Position numbers and translations under genes: made by a program
Notes under the pieces: model-generated
Seen by the model: the letters and a program-made list of their open reading frames with translations, nothing else
Told to the model about the DNA's origin: nothing
Databases searched by the model: none
In this document: in pieces, positions 48,581 through 62,300 of the stretch
How positions within the stretch are numbered: the first letter of the stretch is position 1
How the letters are laid out: each line of letters begins with the position of its first letter
DNA from: Piper betle
Lineage: Eukaryota; Streptophyta; Magnoliopsida; Piperales; Piperaceae
DNA length: 64,000 nt
Direction of reading: 5' to 3'
Assembly (NCBI GenBank): GCA_033002965.1
Contig: JAURVB010000744.1
Span: forward strand, 1 to 64,000

Positions 48581-50385
48581 TTGCGCTGGAAATTGCCCTC
48601 TGCTTAATCGAGAAGAAGTGCCCAGGTTGACACTCCTGCTACATCGCTGTAACAAATGGCCGTAAGAGACCTTCATCCGATCGTCGTGCTACTCTGAATT
48701 GTTGTTATCAGCTGTGGAGACGCGTTGCAGACTACTAAAGTATGCTTTTGTTGTCTTGAAGCATCAGAATTGCTCCCCTGTTCAACACCGCCGCTGCTTG
48801 AAAAGAAGGAAACTTGCACCTGCAAGAGCCCAGTGTGGAGCCCTACCATGCCAAGAAAGAGTTCTATTACTGCCCACATAGGTTGATGCTTACAATCCAC
48901 TATTTTCTTTAAAGATTACAAATTACAATGTTTAGTGGGATTTTTGCCACTTTAATTCTTTAAGTCCATATACACTTTGCAATGCTTTGATGAAAAATTC
49001 GACTCAGCCGCCTTAATAGGGAAAATTTGTCACAGTGTTTCTAGCCAATCAGAGTAAGAGAATAAATCCAGAGCTGAAGGTTAAGTTGATCCCAATTAAA
49101 TTGGTCCTGGTCTCTAAATGACTTGTCTGATGGGCGGGTACGGGCTAAGTTGTGAACAGCACCTATCCACAACAGCAAGGCAAGGCTTCACAACGTTGAG
49201 CTCCGGCGTCTATAGCAGCGGCTACTTGGCTCTTCGAAAGACAGCCCCTTCTTCGCTTCGCGATTTTTCCCGGCGGCTACAGCGACGAACTTTGGCGAAA
49301 CTCACTTTGGGTTTCTAGACCACTCCTCCGCCTTCACGTTTCACCTCACGACGACACTAGGAATGACCGGTGTTGGCCGGAAAAATTAGCAAAATCAGAC
49401 CTTCGCTGCTCTGTTTTCCGCCTTTCCTGCCAACAACTTCCTCACTTCCCGATGTTTTTTCGGCAACCTCGGCGATGAACTCGGGAGGCTCTCGGTTTGG
49501 GTTTGTTGATCACTTCTCCACCTTCACTTTGAACCTCATGACGGGGCCGGGAACGACCGGAACTGGTCGAAAAAATTAGCAAAATCAGACCTTCGCTGTT
49601 CTATTTTCTGCCTTTCCTGCCAACAACTTCCTCACTTCCCAATGTTTTTCGGCAACGAACTCCGGCGGATCTTGGTTTGGGTTTGTAGATCACTTCTCTG
49701 CCTTCACTTTGAACCTCACGATGGGGCCGGGAACGACCAGAACTGGTCGAAAAAAATTAGCAAAATTAGACCTTCACTGCTCTGTTTTCCGCCTTTCCTA
49801 CCAACAACTTCCTCACTTCCCGATGTTTTTCGGCGACCTCGGCGACGAACTCTAGCGGCTCTTGGTTTGGGTTTGTAAATCACTTCTCTGCCTTCACTTT
49901 GAACCTCATGACGGGGCCGGGAACGACCGAAACTGGTCGGAAAAAATTAGCGAAATCAGACCTTCGCTGCTTTGGTTTCCGCCTTTCCTGTCAACAACGA
50001 GAAAGGGGTTAGACAGTGTAGGACTCCCAAGCTTCTGTGTGATCCTTTGTAGCTACTCTACGGCAACAAGATGTGGCAACAGCGTTGATGGGCAATAATA
50101 GAACTCTTTCTTGGCATGGTAGGGCTCCACACTGGGCTCTTGCAGGTGCAAGTTTCCTTCTTTTCAAGCAGCGGCAGTGTTGAATAGGGGAGCAATTCTG
50201 ATGCTTCAAGACAGCAAAAGCATACTTCAGTAGCCTGCAACGCGTCTCCACAGCTGATAACAGCAATTCAGAGCAGCACGACGATCGGATGAAGGTCTCT
50301 TACGGCCATTTGTTACAGCGATGTAGCAGGGGTGTCAACCTGGGCACTTCTTCTCGGTTGAGCAGAGGGCAATTTCCGGTGCAAC
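48581..50385. repeat. Inverted repeat (2 x ~295 bp) enclosing a ~190-bp tandem array
   Basis: Left arm 48581-48875 and right arm 50090-50385 are reverse complements with few differences. Shared blocks are GAAATTGCCCTCTGCT, GAAGAAGTGCCCAGGTTGACA, GCTACATCGCTGTAACAAATGG, CATCCGATCGTCGTGCT and CCCAGTGTGGAGCCCTACCA. Mirror-image short frames in the arms therefore encode the same residues and are not genes. Between the arms is a tandem array (49301-49997). The sequence before the left arm (TTTTTACGTGAATTCC) is reminiscent of plant LTR ends. Class uncertain. Confidence 0.8.
49301..49997 (+). repeat. Tandem array, about 3.7 copies of a 180-192-bp unit
   Basis: Units begin near 49304, 49496, 49676 and 49865 at TTTGGGTTTGTAGATCACTTCTC. 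They run through CCTTCACTTTGAACCTCA, GGGGCCGGGAACGACC, AAAATTAGCAAAATCAGACC and CTTTCCTGCCAACAACTTCC. Length differences come from small deletions, for example the missing CCTCGGCGA in the third unit. Short frames such as those at 49370-49579 and 49642-49878 are repeats of one another. Confidence 0.9.
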
Positions 50386-52700
50386 AGCATCACCTAAAGG
50401 CGACAACAATTCTCCTTTCCAAGGAAAGGTTTCTAATGGTGACGGGACGGTGACAAACCTCCCGCAAAAGGTCTTTCACAATGAAAGAATAGAGCAATGA
50501 GGTAAATCTGTGATGGTGTGTAGCAATGATAGCAGCAGCATTCCGAAGCAAGAAGGCATGGGTGTCCCTCATGGGCACAGCTATCCCTCCCGGCCAACCT
50601 TCCTCCTCCGCAGAATGTCACCGACAGCTACTTTGCAACGGCGGGAAACCTCCTAAGCGCGACTTCAAGGGTGATAGGACGGCTACTCCAACGAGGTTGG
50701 GCCAAGGCAATGACTTAACTGTAGTGGCTTCCCTCCTTCACGGCAAACGGGTAAGGGAATCCATGGCGGGATGACGAGGGCTCCGAACAACAGCCTATTC
50801 CGACAAGGCGATGTAACTCCAGGACTCTTCGGTGATGGCGACCTTCAGTTGGCGATGAAAATTCCTGTGAATCAGCAAGAGGCATAGATGCAGGGGAGCA
50901 GGGCTTTCACCGGTATAGATCTCAGAAACAAATCCCACCAATGGGCAATAATTCTTCAGATTTCAAAGCTGTGCGCCAATCTCAAATTTTTTCTCCCCCT
51001 AACACCCTGCTTTTATAGAATTCGGATAACTCCTGAGAGAGAGAGTTCCTCACAGCGTCTCGCAATTCTTTCTCTGACAGTTTCAGAACCGTATGACCAA
51101 TTCTCTTGTAACATGCAGGAAGTCATCCACGTTAACAAACAAACACCAATCCTAGGAATTATTCACATGACCGGATAAACATAAATATGTGCAAACAATA
51201 TACACAGAAAAGTTCGAATAGAAACCATCCAAATTTAAAACAGACTCGAGTCCTAAATAACTCTATAAGTGAAAATCGAGGCAAAAACTGCTAAATATGC
51301 CTCAAAACCCTAAACTCAATCTAGTAAAAATCTACGAGTTAATCAAGCTAGGCCCACAGGGGCAATCTAATAGTCTAAAATCTTTGAGATACATGTAAAT
51401 AAAATACGTTAAAAATCTCAAAAAGATACTAAATGCTGCAATGACCTAAATCTAGTCATAAAACCCTGACTAGCACATAAAAAAATGTGTATACCTTGTA
51501 TATACACTGATAACTTATACTTTATTGTAGCATATCTAAATGTATCATCTATATGTTGGATATACTCGGCCTCCATAGCATGCCCATCCTGCCATTTAAG
51601 CTCATACTCATGATTTAAAAACGGGTATGACTCGAACTCACACGAACCAATTTGAAACTGACTCGAATCGGTTAAAATTATAAGCAAGCTAAACTCTAAC
51701 CCGAAACTAGGGTTTTATAGTATAACTTTGCGCATGCGTATATTTTTCATTTTAGTGCAAATGAGGGCACCAACTACTTTAATTAAATTTGTTAAAGGCC
51801 CATTCGATACTTATGGTACATTTGAAACATAGTAATACTATATAATAACAATAGCAAAATTAATTTTAATAAATATCACTACTTATTATTTTAAAGAAAA
51901 ATAATGAATATCTATTTACCTTAAACAAAAAATGTATTGTTAGATGACAATGTAATTTTAATTTTATGCTAAAAATAAGTAATACTCTTAATTTAGTAGG
52001 TATAAATATGTAAAAATTTTAATTTTAGAAAAAATTAATAATAAAAAATGGAATTTAATATTTTTAAGATTTTAATATGGATAAAATTACACTCTGAGTT
52101 TTTTATTATTGAATATAATAATAAATAAATCAAATTCTTAAATTATGTAAAAATTCTTAATTACTTGTATATTATTAAGTAAAATAAATTAATTTGAATA
52201 ACATAATTATATATATGACTTACCAATTTTTTTATAATTCGTAAATTGAGTAATATGAATATACATATGTTAAACATACTATTTTTTTTAGAATTAGACT
52301 CCAATATTTTTTAATAAATAATAATAATAATTTTAAATTAAGGATTGATTGACCTCAAAATTTTGTGTAGGCTTATAATAAACCACATAGGCTAAAACTC
52401 GACTAGAACCAAACTAAGAAAATGGCTTTAATGTAAGGGATTGATATTGATAATAAAATACATTTTTATTGTATAAAAAACTTTATTTACATTATTTAAA
52501 TTTAATTAAACTCTATTTGACCAGGTGCCAAAAATATATCATATACTTATTATAAATCCAATACAGTAACCAAAATACAATATTTGAAATTATGTTTGGA
52601 ATTGCAAAGCTCATAATAAAATATATCAAGTTAAATAAAGAATAAGCTGGGTTATAATAACTAATTCAAACATGAAAAAGATTTAAACCACCGAACGAAT
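50386..52700. other. Repeat-derived then AT-rich intergenic DNA
   Basis: 50,386-51,180 is GC-rich, repeat-like sequence continuous with the inverted-repeat element, with overlapping short frames but no recognisable domain. 51,200-52,700 is AT-rich with no gene seen. Confidence 0.45.
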
Positions 52701-52737
52701 TTCTCCAAATTACACGAAACAGTCAACCTGAAACAAA

Positions 52738-52974
52738 TTATCCGGGTTTCATCGTTCCCAATCTCCTCCTAGCCTTTATTGTCTCTGTGCTGCTGCTATC
52801 GCCACTCCATGTTTTATCGTACAATATAATCCGTGAAGGTTCATAAACTTTCATTACCTTTAGATCATCAGCTAACAGATGTTGAGGTGGATCATTATCA
52901 TCATACTCTTCAAAAGGAATGACACAGTCCAGGTAATATGCTTCGGCCATAGCCAGAGCTTCAATGGACGCCAT
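52738..52974 (-). CDS. Hypothetical small acidic protein or terminal exon
   Basis: Counted from the ATG at 52974 this is a 78-codon frame (52974-52738) reading MASIEALAMAEAYYLDC, FEEYDDNDPPQHLLADD and a C-terminal ARRRLGTMKPG. The frame is open further upstream to about 53,080 (DSIEKVRDPAAI before the Met). The MASIEALAMAG-like start reminds me of short uncharacterised plant proteins, but I cannot name it. The frame could be the last exon of a gene whose 5' part is lost in the surrounding AT-rich DNA; TTGTTCAG at about 53,010 could be an acceptor. The coding look (acidic, no low complexity) contrasts with its flanks. Confidence 0.35.
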   Translation of the reverse strand: MASIEALAMAEAYYLDCVIPFEEYDDNDPPQHLLADDLKVMKVYEPSRIILYDKTWSGDSSSTETIKARRRLGTMKPG

Positions 52975-53049
52975 TATTGCTGCTGGGTCTCTCACTTTCT
53001 CAATTGAGTCTGAACAAATTCGCGTACAAATCTTATCCAGTAATAGGAT

Positions 53050-54670
53050 TCTACCTTCATACCCCGATAATTAAAAAACACTAATCAAATTATCAATCTA
53101 TTTAATATAAGAAGTCACTTCCATATATAAGATTATTTCCAAATATAAAATTCCTACTTCTTAATAGTTTCTAATATTTCCTGACCTTTTTCTTTTCCAA
53201 ACACAAATAAGATCCAAATTCCTACTTGTAGTAAATATTTTTTATTTATTTCAAATTTATAATATGAATATTATTATTATTGATTTATTTACTTACTTTT
53301 TATTCTTAACTACTGATTTACAATTACTATTTTATTTTATTCATTAGGTTTTGTGCATCTGTGTACGTATGAATATAATAAATTTGATAAATTTAAACAC
53401 TAAACTAAATTAAAATATGTGAAATATCTAAAACAATGAATAAATTTTCTAAGAACAACCAAAAAATAATGAATCAATCAATTATTATTTTGTAAACAAA
53501 TCAGAAATAAGTAAGTATTTTATGGCAAAAAATAAATATTTATATTTAAAAATTAAATTACTAAATAATTATAATAAAATGATATGAAATTACATAAAGT
53601 TGCTAGAGAATTGTGTTTCTATTTGAAATAATTATGTGATTGTGGAAATTTGGCATCTAAAAAATTCACAAAAAATGTAAGAATAAGTATGTATTTACAG
53701 GGAAAAGGTTTGAATTTAGATTGAAAAATTGAATTATTGGGAGCAACTAAAAAATAAAGATTAAATAAATCAAGTTTTGATAAAAAATAATATGAAATTA
53801 GATAAAGTTATTTAAGATTATCTTTATTTAAAAGAATTACACGGTGGAAGAATTTTTGACACTACAAAATATTATTTAAATAAATAGCTTATGAAAAAAT
53901 TATGACAGGTGATAACTTTTAGGAATATATATATAATGATCCGCCTTTGCCAGCCAGGGGTTATCTAAAAACACGAAGGATAATATAACAAAATTGATTA
54001 ATCATAAAATAAATTATGTTACATTAAATATAACATACAACAATAATATAAAATAAACTAACTACACAACGTCTTATAGCCTTCAAACTGTTTCTCATAG
54101 TTACAATTATAACTCAAATAATATAAAGAAGAAGTCAAATTTTTTTCATCATTTCTTCCAACCTTAGTTGGTAAGGGAGCCACCAATCACACCCTTAAGC
54201 ATCAGTTTGAAGCTGGTAACCTGTAGTCACAAAATCGCATTAGTGATAAAACCACTAAGTCGTATAATTATATAAAACAAGTCAATATATTTTATATTAT
54301 TATTTATTAAATTTTTTAATGATTATGAGCTTATGTCGAGCTCTAATTAAGCCAGGAGGGGTGGCCGCCCCATCCAGCTTATGTATGTGCACACATACTA
54401 CGTCGCCCACAGCCTGTATTTATCGATATTTGTCATTGACTCACCCTTTCGATCACAAGTGCATAATGAGTCGTCTTGCGTCATTGCTCCCTGTCACCCC
54501 TTTCGGCATAAGGGCAGGTATTTTATCTTTCAAACAATTTTAAAGGTGTGGCCCCGTGTCGGACTGAATCAAGTCCTTCATCTCGGTTGTTCTCAGTGCA
54601 TGGTGATCGAATTTGACCTCAGGCCTACCAGGGCTGCCAAAAAAGAATATATAACATTTCAAGTAGTTAT
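53050..54670. other. AT-rich intergenic DNA, no gene seen
   Basis: Very AT-rich with chance frames only. 54,330-54,640 is more balanced in composition but shows no recognisable product. Confidence 0.5.
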
Positions 54671-54672
54671 AC

Positions 54673-57600
54673 TATAAAACCCGCGACTCGAGTCAGAGTT
54701 TTATAGTCATTAGCCGGTCAGTTTGATCGTGGTTCGAGTCAATTCAGCTTTCAGAACACGTATGCGGGGTTGAGGCCAATCGTGTGCATGTGCTATGAGG
54801 GTTCATGTATACCAAGTATCGATGATAGCGTCAGATACGCATCAGCAGACTGATTTATCAGTAGATATGAGAGTATACAGATGATTTTATTTTATTTTTA
54901 TGTTGTGACCGTAGAATTAGTTTAGGCCGAATAACGCATTAGGACACGTTAGATGGTCTTCGGGTGGGTTATTAGTTATACGGCATGTCATTTGGATGTT
55001 GTGTTGTTTTGTTTGATTTTATGGGATTTTTTCCAATTTTTCTGGGATTTATTCCTAGTTAGTTGTTATTCTTGACTCGAGCCGGTGTCGAGTCAAGTTT
55101 TATTTACAAGTTTGCCACTCCTATATTTCTCATCTTCCTTCCCCAAACCCCGACGTCTTCACCGCCGTTGCCCTTGAGGTTGTCGCCACTGTCGCCGACG
55201 CCACCTCGCCGCCGATCGACGCCGCCCAGCCTGGCCGTGCCGTGGCCTTGCCGCCTCGACCACGCCCGGCCACCGTCCAGCCGTCGCAACGCTGGAAATC
55301 GCCCTCGATTTCACGGCCGTTACCGACACGATTCTGCTACCATCTACGCCGGATAGCCGCCGCCGTGATGTCGAAGCTCTCCCTCGACTTCCCCTACCTT
55401 TCCTCCTTACCTAGCGCCGCCGTCGAGGCCGGCCGTGGGTCTGATCGGAGCGACCGACCGCCCCGACCGAACTCGACGCCGCCGTCAGTGGCCATCGCAC
55501 GTGGCTGCCCTTGTCGTCACCACCATTGGGTCAAGCTCGCCGAGATGGTGCTAACCCTTACCTCCGATTGCTTCGCCGGAGCAGTCGCCGGAAAACCAGC
55601 GCGAAGCTGCGCAGTCGCCAGAAAACCGCCGGCTCGACTTCACCGCCTTCGTCTGTCGGCACCGATTTCAGCACCGATCACGAGGTGGTTTTTCCTTCTT
55701 TTTCAGTATTATTATATGCATGTTGTGGTCATGGTAGCATATTGGAATTAATTTTATTAACTTCATGATTTTAGTTTAATTAATCGTGAATTATGATAAA
55801 CATGTTATGATTAGCGTAGATTGTGTTGTGTGATGTAAATGCTCACTAATGAAATTGTTAGTAAACCACTGAATAGTTAATTAAATGCTTGTTAACTAGT
55901 TAATTTATGAATTTGCATGATTTAGGTTTTTGCATGCTCGTAGTAAGTTAAACGGATTAAATTGATTAAACCATTGTCACCTAATTAGAATAGGTATGTT
56001 TTGAAATTAGAATTAAAAGTGCTAGGTAATAAGTAACGTATAAAATCATAAAATTATTAACTTGCTTGACAATTGGAGATTTAGTGTGATTGTTGAGATG
56101 ATTGTCATGTTTGATTAGATTCATTGTATGCATGTGGATATATTAGTTATATAGGCGTGCATCATATATGTATGGGCGTTAGTAAATAGTTATGTTCATG
56201 TAGGTTCGTTGCAGGAGCTCGCCGTCTAGGCATGAGACTACGCTTGGAGCTTCTAACAGGTCCGTTAGGACACGCTTCTCAGGTTTTATCGCTCTACTCT
56301 ATCGATGATTTGATTTATTGATTATAGGACGTGTCAGGTGGATGATTTATCGGACCCCACCTAACACGGGTCATCTGGTTGATTGTTTTCGGAATTAATA
56401 ACCCTCGAGGATGAGATCCCTCGAGCTTGTTTTCGAAAATAAGATCCACCTCAAGTTGCCTTCGGGCCTATTATAATAAATCCCGACCCAGCCCTATAAA
56501 TAGTTTTATCGAGTTTTCAGTGAGACAAGAGAAGATGAATCGACTTGCACGTGCCATGAGCGGATGTCGTGCCAGTCAAAGTGGGCTCTGGATTAGTGAG
56601 CGGCCTGTTCCATTCCCGAGGGATCCTGACAACTCTGCGTTTGAGCTCCTCACACCCGGAGAACGTAGAGGTTTACGGGTACTGTTAAGTACAGTGCATG
56701 TCCAGACTTGTGGTTCAAAGGGTACTAAAGGCGCATGCCTGAGAGTACTCGGCCTACGTGCTCAAGGCCAGGAGTAATATGGAGGTTCGGAGAGGGCTTA
56801 GGATAAAAGTTTTACGCGAAGTACTGAAAAAGAAGTGCCGAGAGCGGCACAGTACCAGATAGATCAGGATGCTGTTGAGTCAGCTGCTCAATGGCTCCTC
56901 TTTAGTAGCCCTATGAGAGTTCTTGAGGAAGATATATAATTGTTTGCTTTCCATGAGAGTTTGCTCTCATGTTCCAGTTTGATATTAGTTATTTTCGGAC
57001 CAGTGACACCCGTTGCTGACATTTTTCTACTATATGTAGGTGAGGATGATGAATGGTGTATGCCAGCCTTGATGAAGGATTAGCGCTTGCATTGCACACA
57101 CATACCTGGCGCCACGTCGACTTTTGCGTAAGATGTGATGTGATTGTATGATGATTGTGGATGGATATGGTTGTGTATATATATGCATATGTTTGTGAGG
57201 CTCGTATGCCTTGTTTTGGAAATATTTGGAAATGTTTTGAGAAAAGCTTTAATGATGTGCGATGTTGAAATGAAAAAGGAACCAAATGAGCTGAGTATGA
57301 ATTGCAGGTGGGCTAGACCCAATTACAAGATGTGTTGTTGCTTAAATCCTATTGTGGTGTGCATTATGGTTTTATATATATACCCTATATTGTGCCATGT
57401 TTTTAATAGGTCATCCCCTTATTGCACTTTTAGGGGAGACTCTGTCCGTCTTATTCCAGGATTTTTGAGAATTTTGTTGCTATTTAAATTATTTTTGTGT
57501 GTGGCTATCATCATGACATTCACGTAGTATCTTGTTAGGGTTTTGCATCTTATTCATACATTGTTTGCGTATTAGTGGTGTGCTCCATCTTGAGATGTCG

Positions 57601-57720
57601 AGAGGGTTATGTCGTAGCCGTTTAGGTTTTGGGTTAGCCAACTTAATCGGTTTACGAGTAGTTTGATCCTTTGTAACAGTTTTGGTCCGGGCTGAGAGTA
57701 AACCAGATTGGGGTGTTACA
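54673..57720 (-). mobile_element. Solo LTR, 3.05 kb, with perfect target duplication
   Basis: On the minus strand it begins TGTAACACCCCAATCTGG at 57720 and ends CGCGGGTTTTATA at 54673. Flanks are TATAC on both sides (54668-54672 and 57721-57725), a 5-bp target duplication. It has the same internal order as 16505-19419: GGGATCCTGACAACTC, GGAGCTCGCCGTCTAGGC, the GC-rich stretch (55,130-55,690), and the CTTGACTCG / GTCGAGTCAAG block near 55,070-55,100. The terminal CA has become TA. No coding domains lie inside or beside it, so it is probably a solo LTR from recombination. The frames at 55,063-55,768 and 56,427-56,777 are LTR sequence. Confidence 0.8.
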
Positions 57721-57725
57721 TATAC

Positions 57726-59090
57726 GAACCTCAAATCGTAACACAACTGAACCGTGCATGAGCATCAAAAGCGAGCTCTAGTCTAAGGGCAAAAACTAGA
57801 TTAGATCCTACTCAACAAGATCTAAATAAATTTCTCGAATGCGACATGAAATAATATTACACACCAAGAAAAAATTATGAATTTATAAAAGTTAATTAAT
57901 AATTAATTTATCAATCCATAAATTAATAATTAAGCATATATAATAGTAAACAAAATATTAAAACGGGTAAACCAATGATAATTCATCAAATAATTAAAAT
58001 ATACTAATATGCAAGCTAGCTTTATTCTAACTCATGAATTAACAATCTAATTTATGCCTCATCAACTATATATGCTAGTTAGAATTATAAGCCATGTAAT
58101 AACTTATTAATTTGGCCAAAAATAAATATAATAATTTATACATTTACTAAAATTAATTTATCATTCTTATAGTAAAGAATAATTATAAGTTTGATAAATT
58201 AATATGAAACAAAACTAATGCCTTATTTATTAAATAATATTTTAAAAGTTTGATACTCATATAATGGTCGTACTATAAATATAATATAATTGAGTAACTA
58301 ATATCATAACAATTAATTTAAACGGTGAATTGTACGAGACATTATATTTAATCAATTATTGTATTATTTTCTAATTAAACCTCTCGTCTTAATTTATAAG
58401 ATTAATATTGATCTACATAGTTTAAAATTAAGAAAAAAATATTAACTGGTTAATTAATAGTAAACTTGGATCAATTACATCTAAAAGATATAACAAGTAG
58501 TATAATATTATTATTAACTTACTTAATTAAAAACATAAACTAAACCATACAAATTAGTTTGTTAATTTTTTTATCATGCATAAAGATTTAGAGGTCAATA
58601 AATTAAAATGATGAAAAATAATAATTAATTATATTATAATTAAATATTACTAATTTATTAAATATAAATATAATAAATAAAATAAAATTACTGTAGTTAA
58701 TATTTAATATAATATTAATTTTAATTTACATACAACACAATAGAGTGGTGTGGCGTGTCTTCTAACTATTTTACGGTATTATTCTATATTTAATATTTAT
58801 ACCCTATCTCAAATTTGACAATTTTTAAGTAAGAGAAATTTCGAATTAACAAATTAATAAATATTGACTAATTAAATATAATAATATACTAATTCAAAAT
58901 AACCATAATAAATAAATATCAACCAAAATACAAAGAAAATAATACATATAAATATTATATAAAAAATTTAAATTAAAATGTATATTTTAAGTCAATTTTA
59001 AATTCTTTGAGAACATCAATACATGGACTCTTCTTGGCTTTATTTGGACAATATATATATATACACGAAACCCGATCTTCTTCTTCCTCG
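57726..59090. other. AT-rich intergenic DNA, no gene seen
   Basis: Strongly AT-rich (TAATTAATA-type) sequence up to the AGD14 leader. No ORFs or repeats with boundaries were seen. The AGD14 leader exon ends at about 59,168 (GCTGG/GTATGA), and a probable leader intron runs 59,169-59,370. Confidence 0.5.
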
Positions 59091-59381
59091 ATCCCAACCC
59101 TAAATTCGCTCCCCCCCTCCCCCACAATTCCGATTCCCCGAATCTTCCCGATCTCCATCACCTGCTGGGTATGAATCTTCGATTCTTTTGTTTGAAGGTT
59201 TTTATGCTCAATTTTTGCTTTTTTTTGGGCTATTTTGGTTCTGGGTTCTGAAATTTGGGATCTCCATGGATTGGAGGTTGGATGTGTGCTTTTTGTGTGT
59301 TGAATTTGGGTTTGGTGATGGATTTTTACCTGGAGTTGAATTGGAATTGGGGCTTTGTTTGGGGGTGTAGGGTTTGCGGGC

Positions 59382-62300
59382 ATGGCGAATCGGATGAAGG
59401 AAGACGAGAAGAACGAGAAGATCATACGCGGGCTCTTGAAGCTCCCTGCGAATCGCCGATGCATTAACTGCAACAGTCTGGTAAGCCGATGGTGGATCTT
59501 GCTCTGTCTCTTTGTTGTTTTGAATTGTGGATTTTGCAGCTGTAGAATTGGTCTCGACAAGGCCTGGTCGAGTGGGGGTATTGTAATTGATGTTGAAAGT
59601 TGAGGGCTGTTCTGTATGTTGGATCTATGGCTACTGCCAGATTGTTGGTATGAAAGTCATTAATAATTGGAAAAAAATGAGAATACCAATCAAACTTAGA
59701 TGGCTAGAAGCTGTTGTTTTTAAAGGCATCTGCATTCTGAAGTTAGTATAGGCGGGCATCTGTTTTTTTACTACAACAAAGATTCTACAATCCCAGTTTT
59801 ATGCTATATATCAAGGGCTACATGCTGGATCTACATATCAAGGGCTGGGACGTCTTGTAACCAGTTTTATGTTACTGTAGTAATTGGGTCTGTTTTATTT
59901 ATAGGAAAAGAATACTTGTTTAACTAGAGCAGCTTCAAGCAGAGAACGGTGTTTAACTTAAATGTTTAACTTATGTGTAGAAGAATATGATGTTATGCCA
60001 ACTTTCTAACTGCTGAATATGTTACTTGTGATGTCTTTACTTTTTGATGGAGCCAGAAGTTTCATTTTCTTGCAGAGAGAAAACACATGTATAATTCCTT
60101 AGAGCTGTTACTACATTCATAGAACTTTTCTGTAAAAAGACAGATTTGCTTTCCTTTTTATACTCAACAAAAAAATGTGTAGGTGGAATAGCGAGTAATG
60201 CATGCTTGCAATCCTTAACGGGGCAACTCATCTTTATAAGTTAAGACAAAATGTGGTCAGTGAAATTATTTAAGCTATTGATTAAAGCATATTAATGGTA
60301 ACTAATGCATAGGGAGCATTCACATAAAGGATTGGGTTCCCTTTCTCATTTTGGCATGTTCTATGGAGATCTTTATAGTATTTTGCTGATATCATGGATC
60401 TGAAGCTGTATTTGCTTCATTATTAGCTTATAGGTCCTTGTAGTGTTCCTTTAGCCAATGACAATTGAATTTGGTTGGCGATTGCTGTCTTTTTTAGGGT
60501 GGGTTACCATAATTATCCTCCTTAGGTTGTACCTAGCATTTTGCTTCTGTTATGTAGACTGTGTGGTTCCCTTTTCTGGGTACCATATGACACAGATTGA
60601 GAAGAATGATCGGACCTCCCAAACTGTGTTACTAGATTGGGCTGAAAAGAGGATTGATTTATATTTATTTCATCAACGGGAAATGCAATGTAAATATTAA
60701 GTTATATTAATTACTTATTGGATTGATAGATTGCTTGTTATTATTTCTGGAGTTATATTTACCTCATTATTCTAAAGCTTATATGCAGTAACTTTTTAAA
60801 ATGATAAAGAGCTGTTAATTGTTGTCGACTTTGAAGAGAAGAACACATTTTAATTTTGCTCTGAATGACATACTTTTTATTTGAAGCCATGTTCTTTCTT
60901 GTTGCTAATAATTGTACCTGGAAGCAGGGCCCACAGTATGTCTGCACAAACTTCTGGACATTTATTTGCACAACATGTAGTGGCATACAGTAAGTGTTTC
61001 TGTAGTACCTGTACAATGACCCCTCATACCTCTTGGTTCTCGTATGCCATATATTTGAGGTCATTTTTGCCAAGTTTTTGATTGGGAAATGCCATTTTCT
61101 GGTATTAGTCAGTAGCATTATTCTTTTTTTTTGCAATGAAGAACTTGATTTATATTTCTCGTCATGAATATGTAGTCGTGAGTTCACACATCGTGTCAAA
61201 TCTGTATCCTTGGCAAACTTTACGTCCCAGGAAGTTAGTGCTCTTCAAGGAGGGGGGAATGAGGTAATACTTCACCTCTCACTTCTTTTGCCTGTCTAGG
61301 TTAAGTTGTGTTTAATGGCCTCAAATTAAGTGTGATTGTTAAAAAAAATTGTTTTAGCGTGCAAAAGAGGTTTTTCTCAAGGAGTGGGACCCACAACGAC
61401 ATTATGTGCCTGATAGCAGGTATTTTTTCTTGCTTTTATGTGTACCATTTTTAGGTAGGATATGTTTAACATTGTCTTAATGTGTAATTGTAGCAATGAG
61501 GAGAGGCTTAGGGATTTTATTAAGCATGTTTATGTGGACAAAAGATACACTGGGGAGAGAAGTGTTGACAGGCCTCCACGAGTGAAGATGGTATCTAAGT
61601 TCTTAATGAAGACCTAAAAATGTTCCCCTTTACAGAGATAAGCAGCGTTATGAAAATAATGCCTGTTTGTTAATGATGGTTTATGGTCCTTGCAGGGAGA
61701 GAAAGAGGATTCTGCTGATGCCAGGAGAGCAGATGTACCAAGAGTTGGTTCTCGAAGTCCACCATATGAGGAGTCATATGACAGACGATATAACGATAGG
61801 AACCACAAATCTGGTTATGATGAAAGAAGAAGTCCTGGATATGATCAAGATTATCGAAGAAGTCCTGTTAGGTTTGAGGTTGTTGATGACAGACGTTTTA
61901 GAGAAGATAGATTTGGAAATGGGCCTCAAAACAGGAAATTTGAGGATCGCAGGTTCCCAGATGAAGTATCAAGTTCAGAAAGTAGATCACCAAATTATCA
62001 AAAAGAGGTTGAAGTGTCGAGTCCTCCTGTTGTTAGGCCTGTTAGAGAAATATTGGGTGATAGTGTTCCACCTCTTCGGATTGGAGAACCTCCTAAAGCC
62101 AATGGAGGAAAATCTGCCGATGGCTTGTTGCGTGCACAGGTGGATATTCTCTTGGTTATATCGTGGAAATATTTTGTATTTTGTTTATATTGATTTGACT
62201 ATATGGAAAACTTTCTGAAGACTCTTAACCTAGATGATTGGGCAGGCAGATATGTTGTCATTCAATTATCAGACTTGATTTTGAGTTGAATTTCAAATTA

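Noticed and set aside
48699..50266. Two matching 60-85-residue frames on opposite strands (48699-48881 plus, 50009-50266 minus)
   Set aside because: They fall in the two arms of an inverted repeat, so similarity reflects the repeat and not coding constraint.
55063..55768. 169-residue and neighbouring Arg/Pro-rich frames
   Set aside because: This is the GC-rich section of the solo LTR, equivalent to 18.5-19.1 kb in reverse. No conserved frame.
59188..59370. 60-residue frame (plus) in front of AGD14
   Set aside because: It lies in the probable leader intron (donor at 59169, acceptor at 59370).
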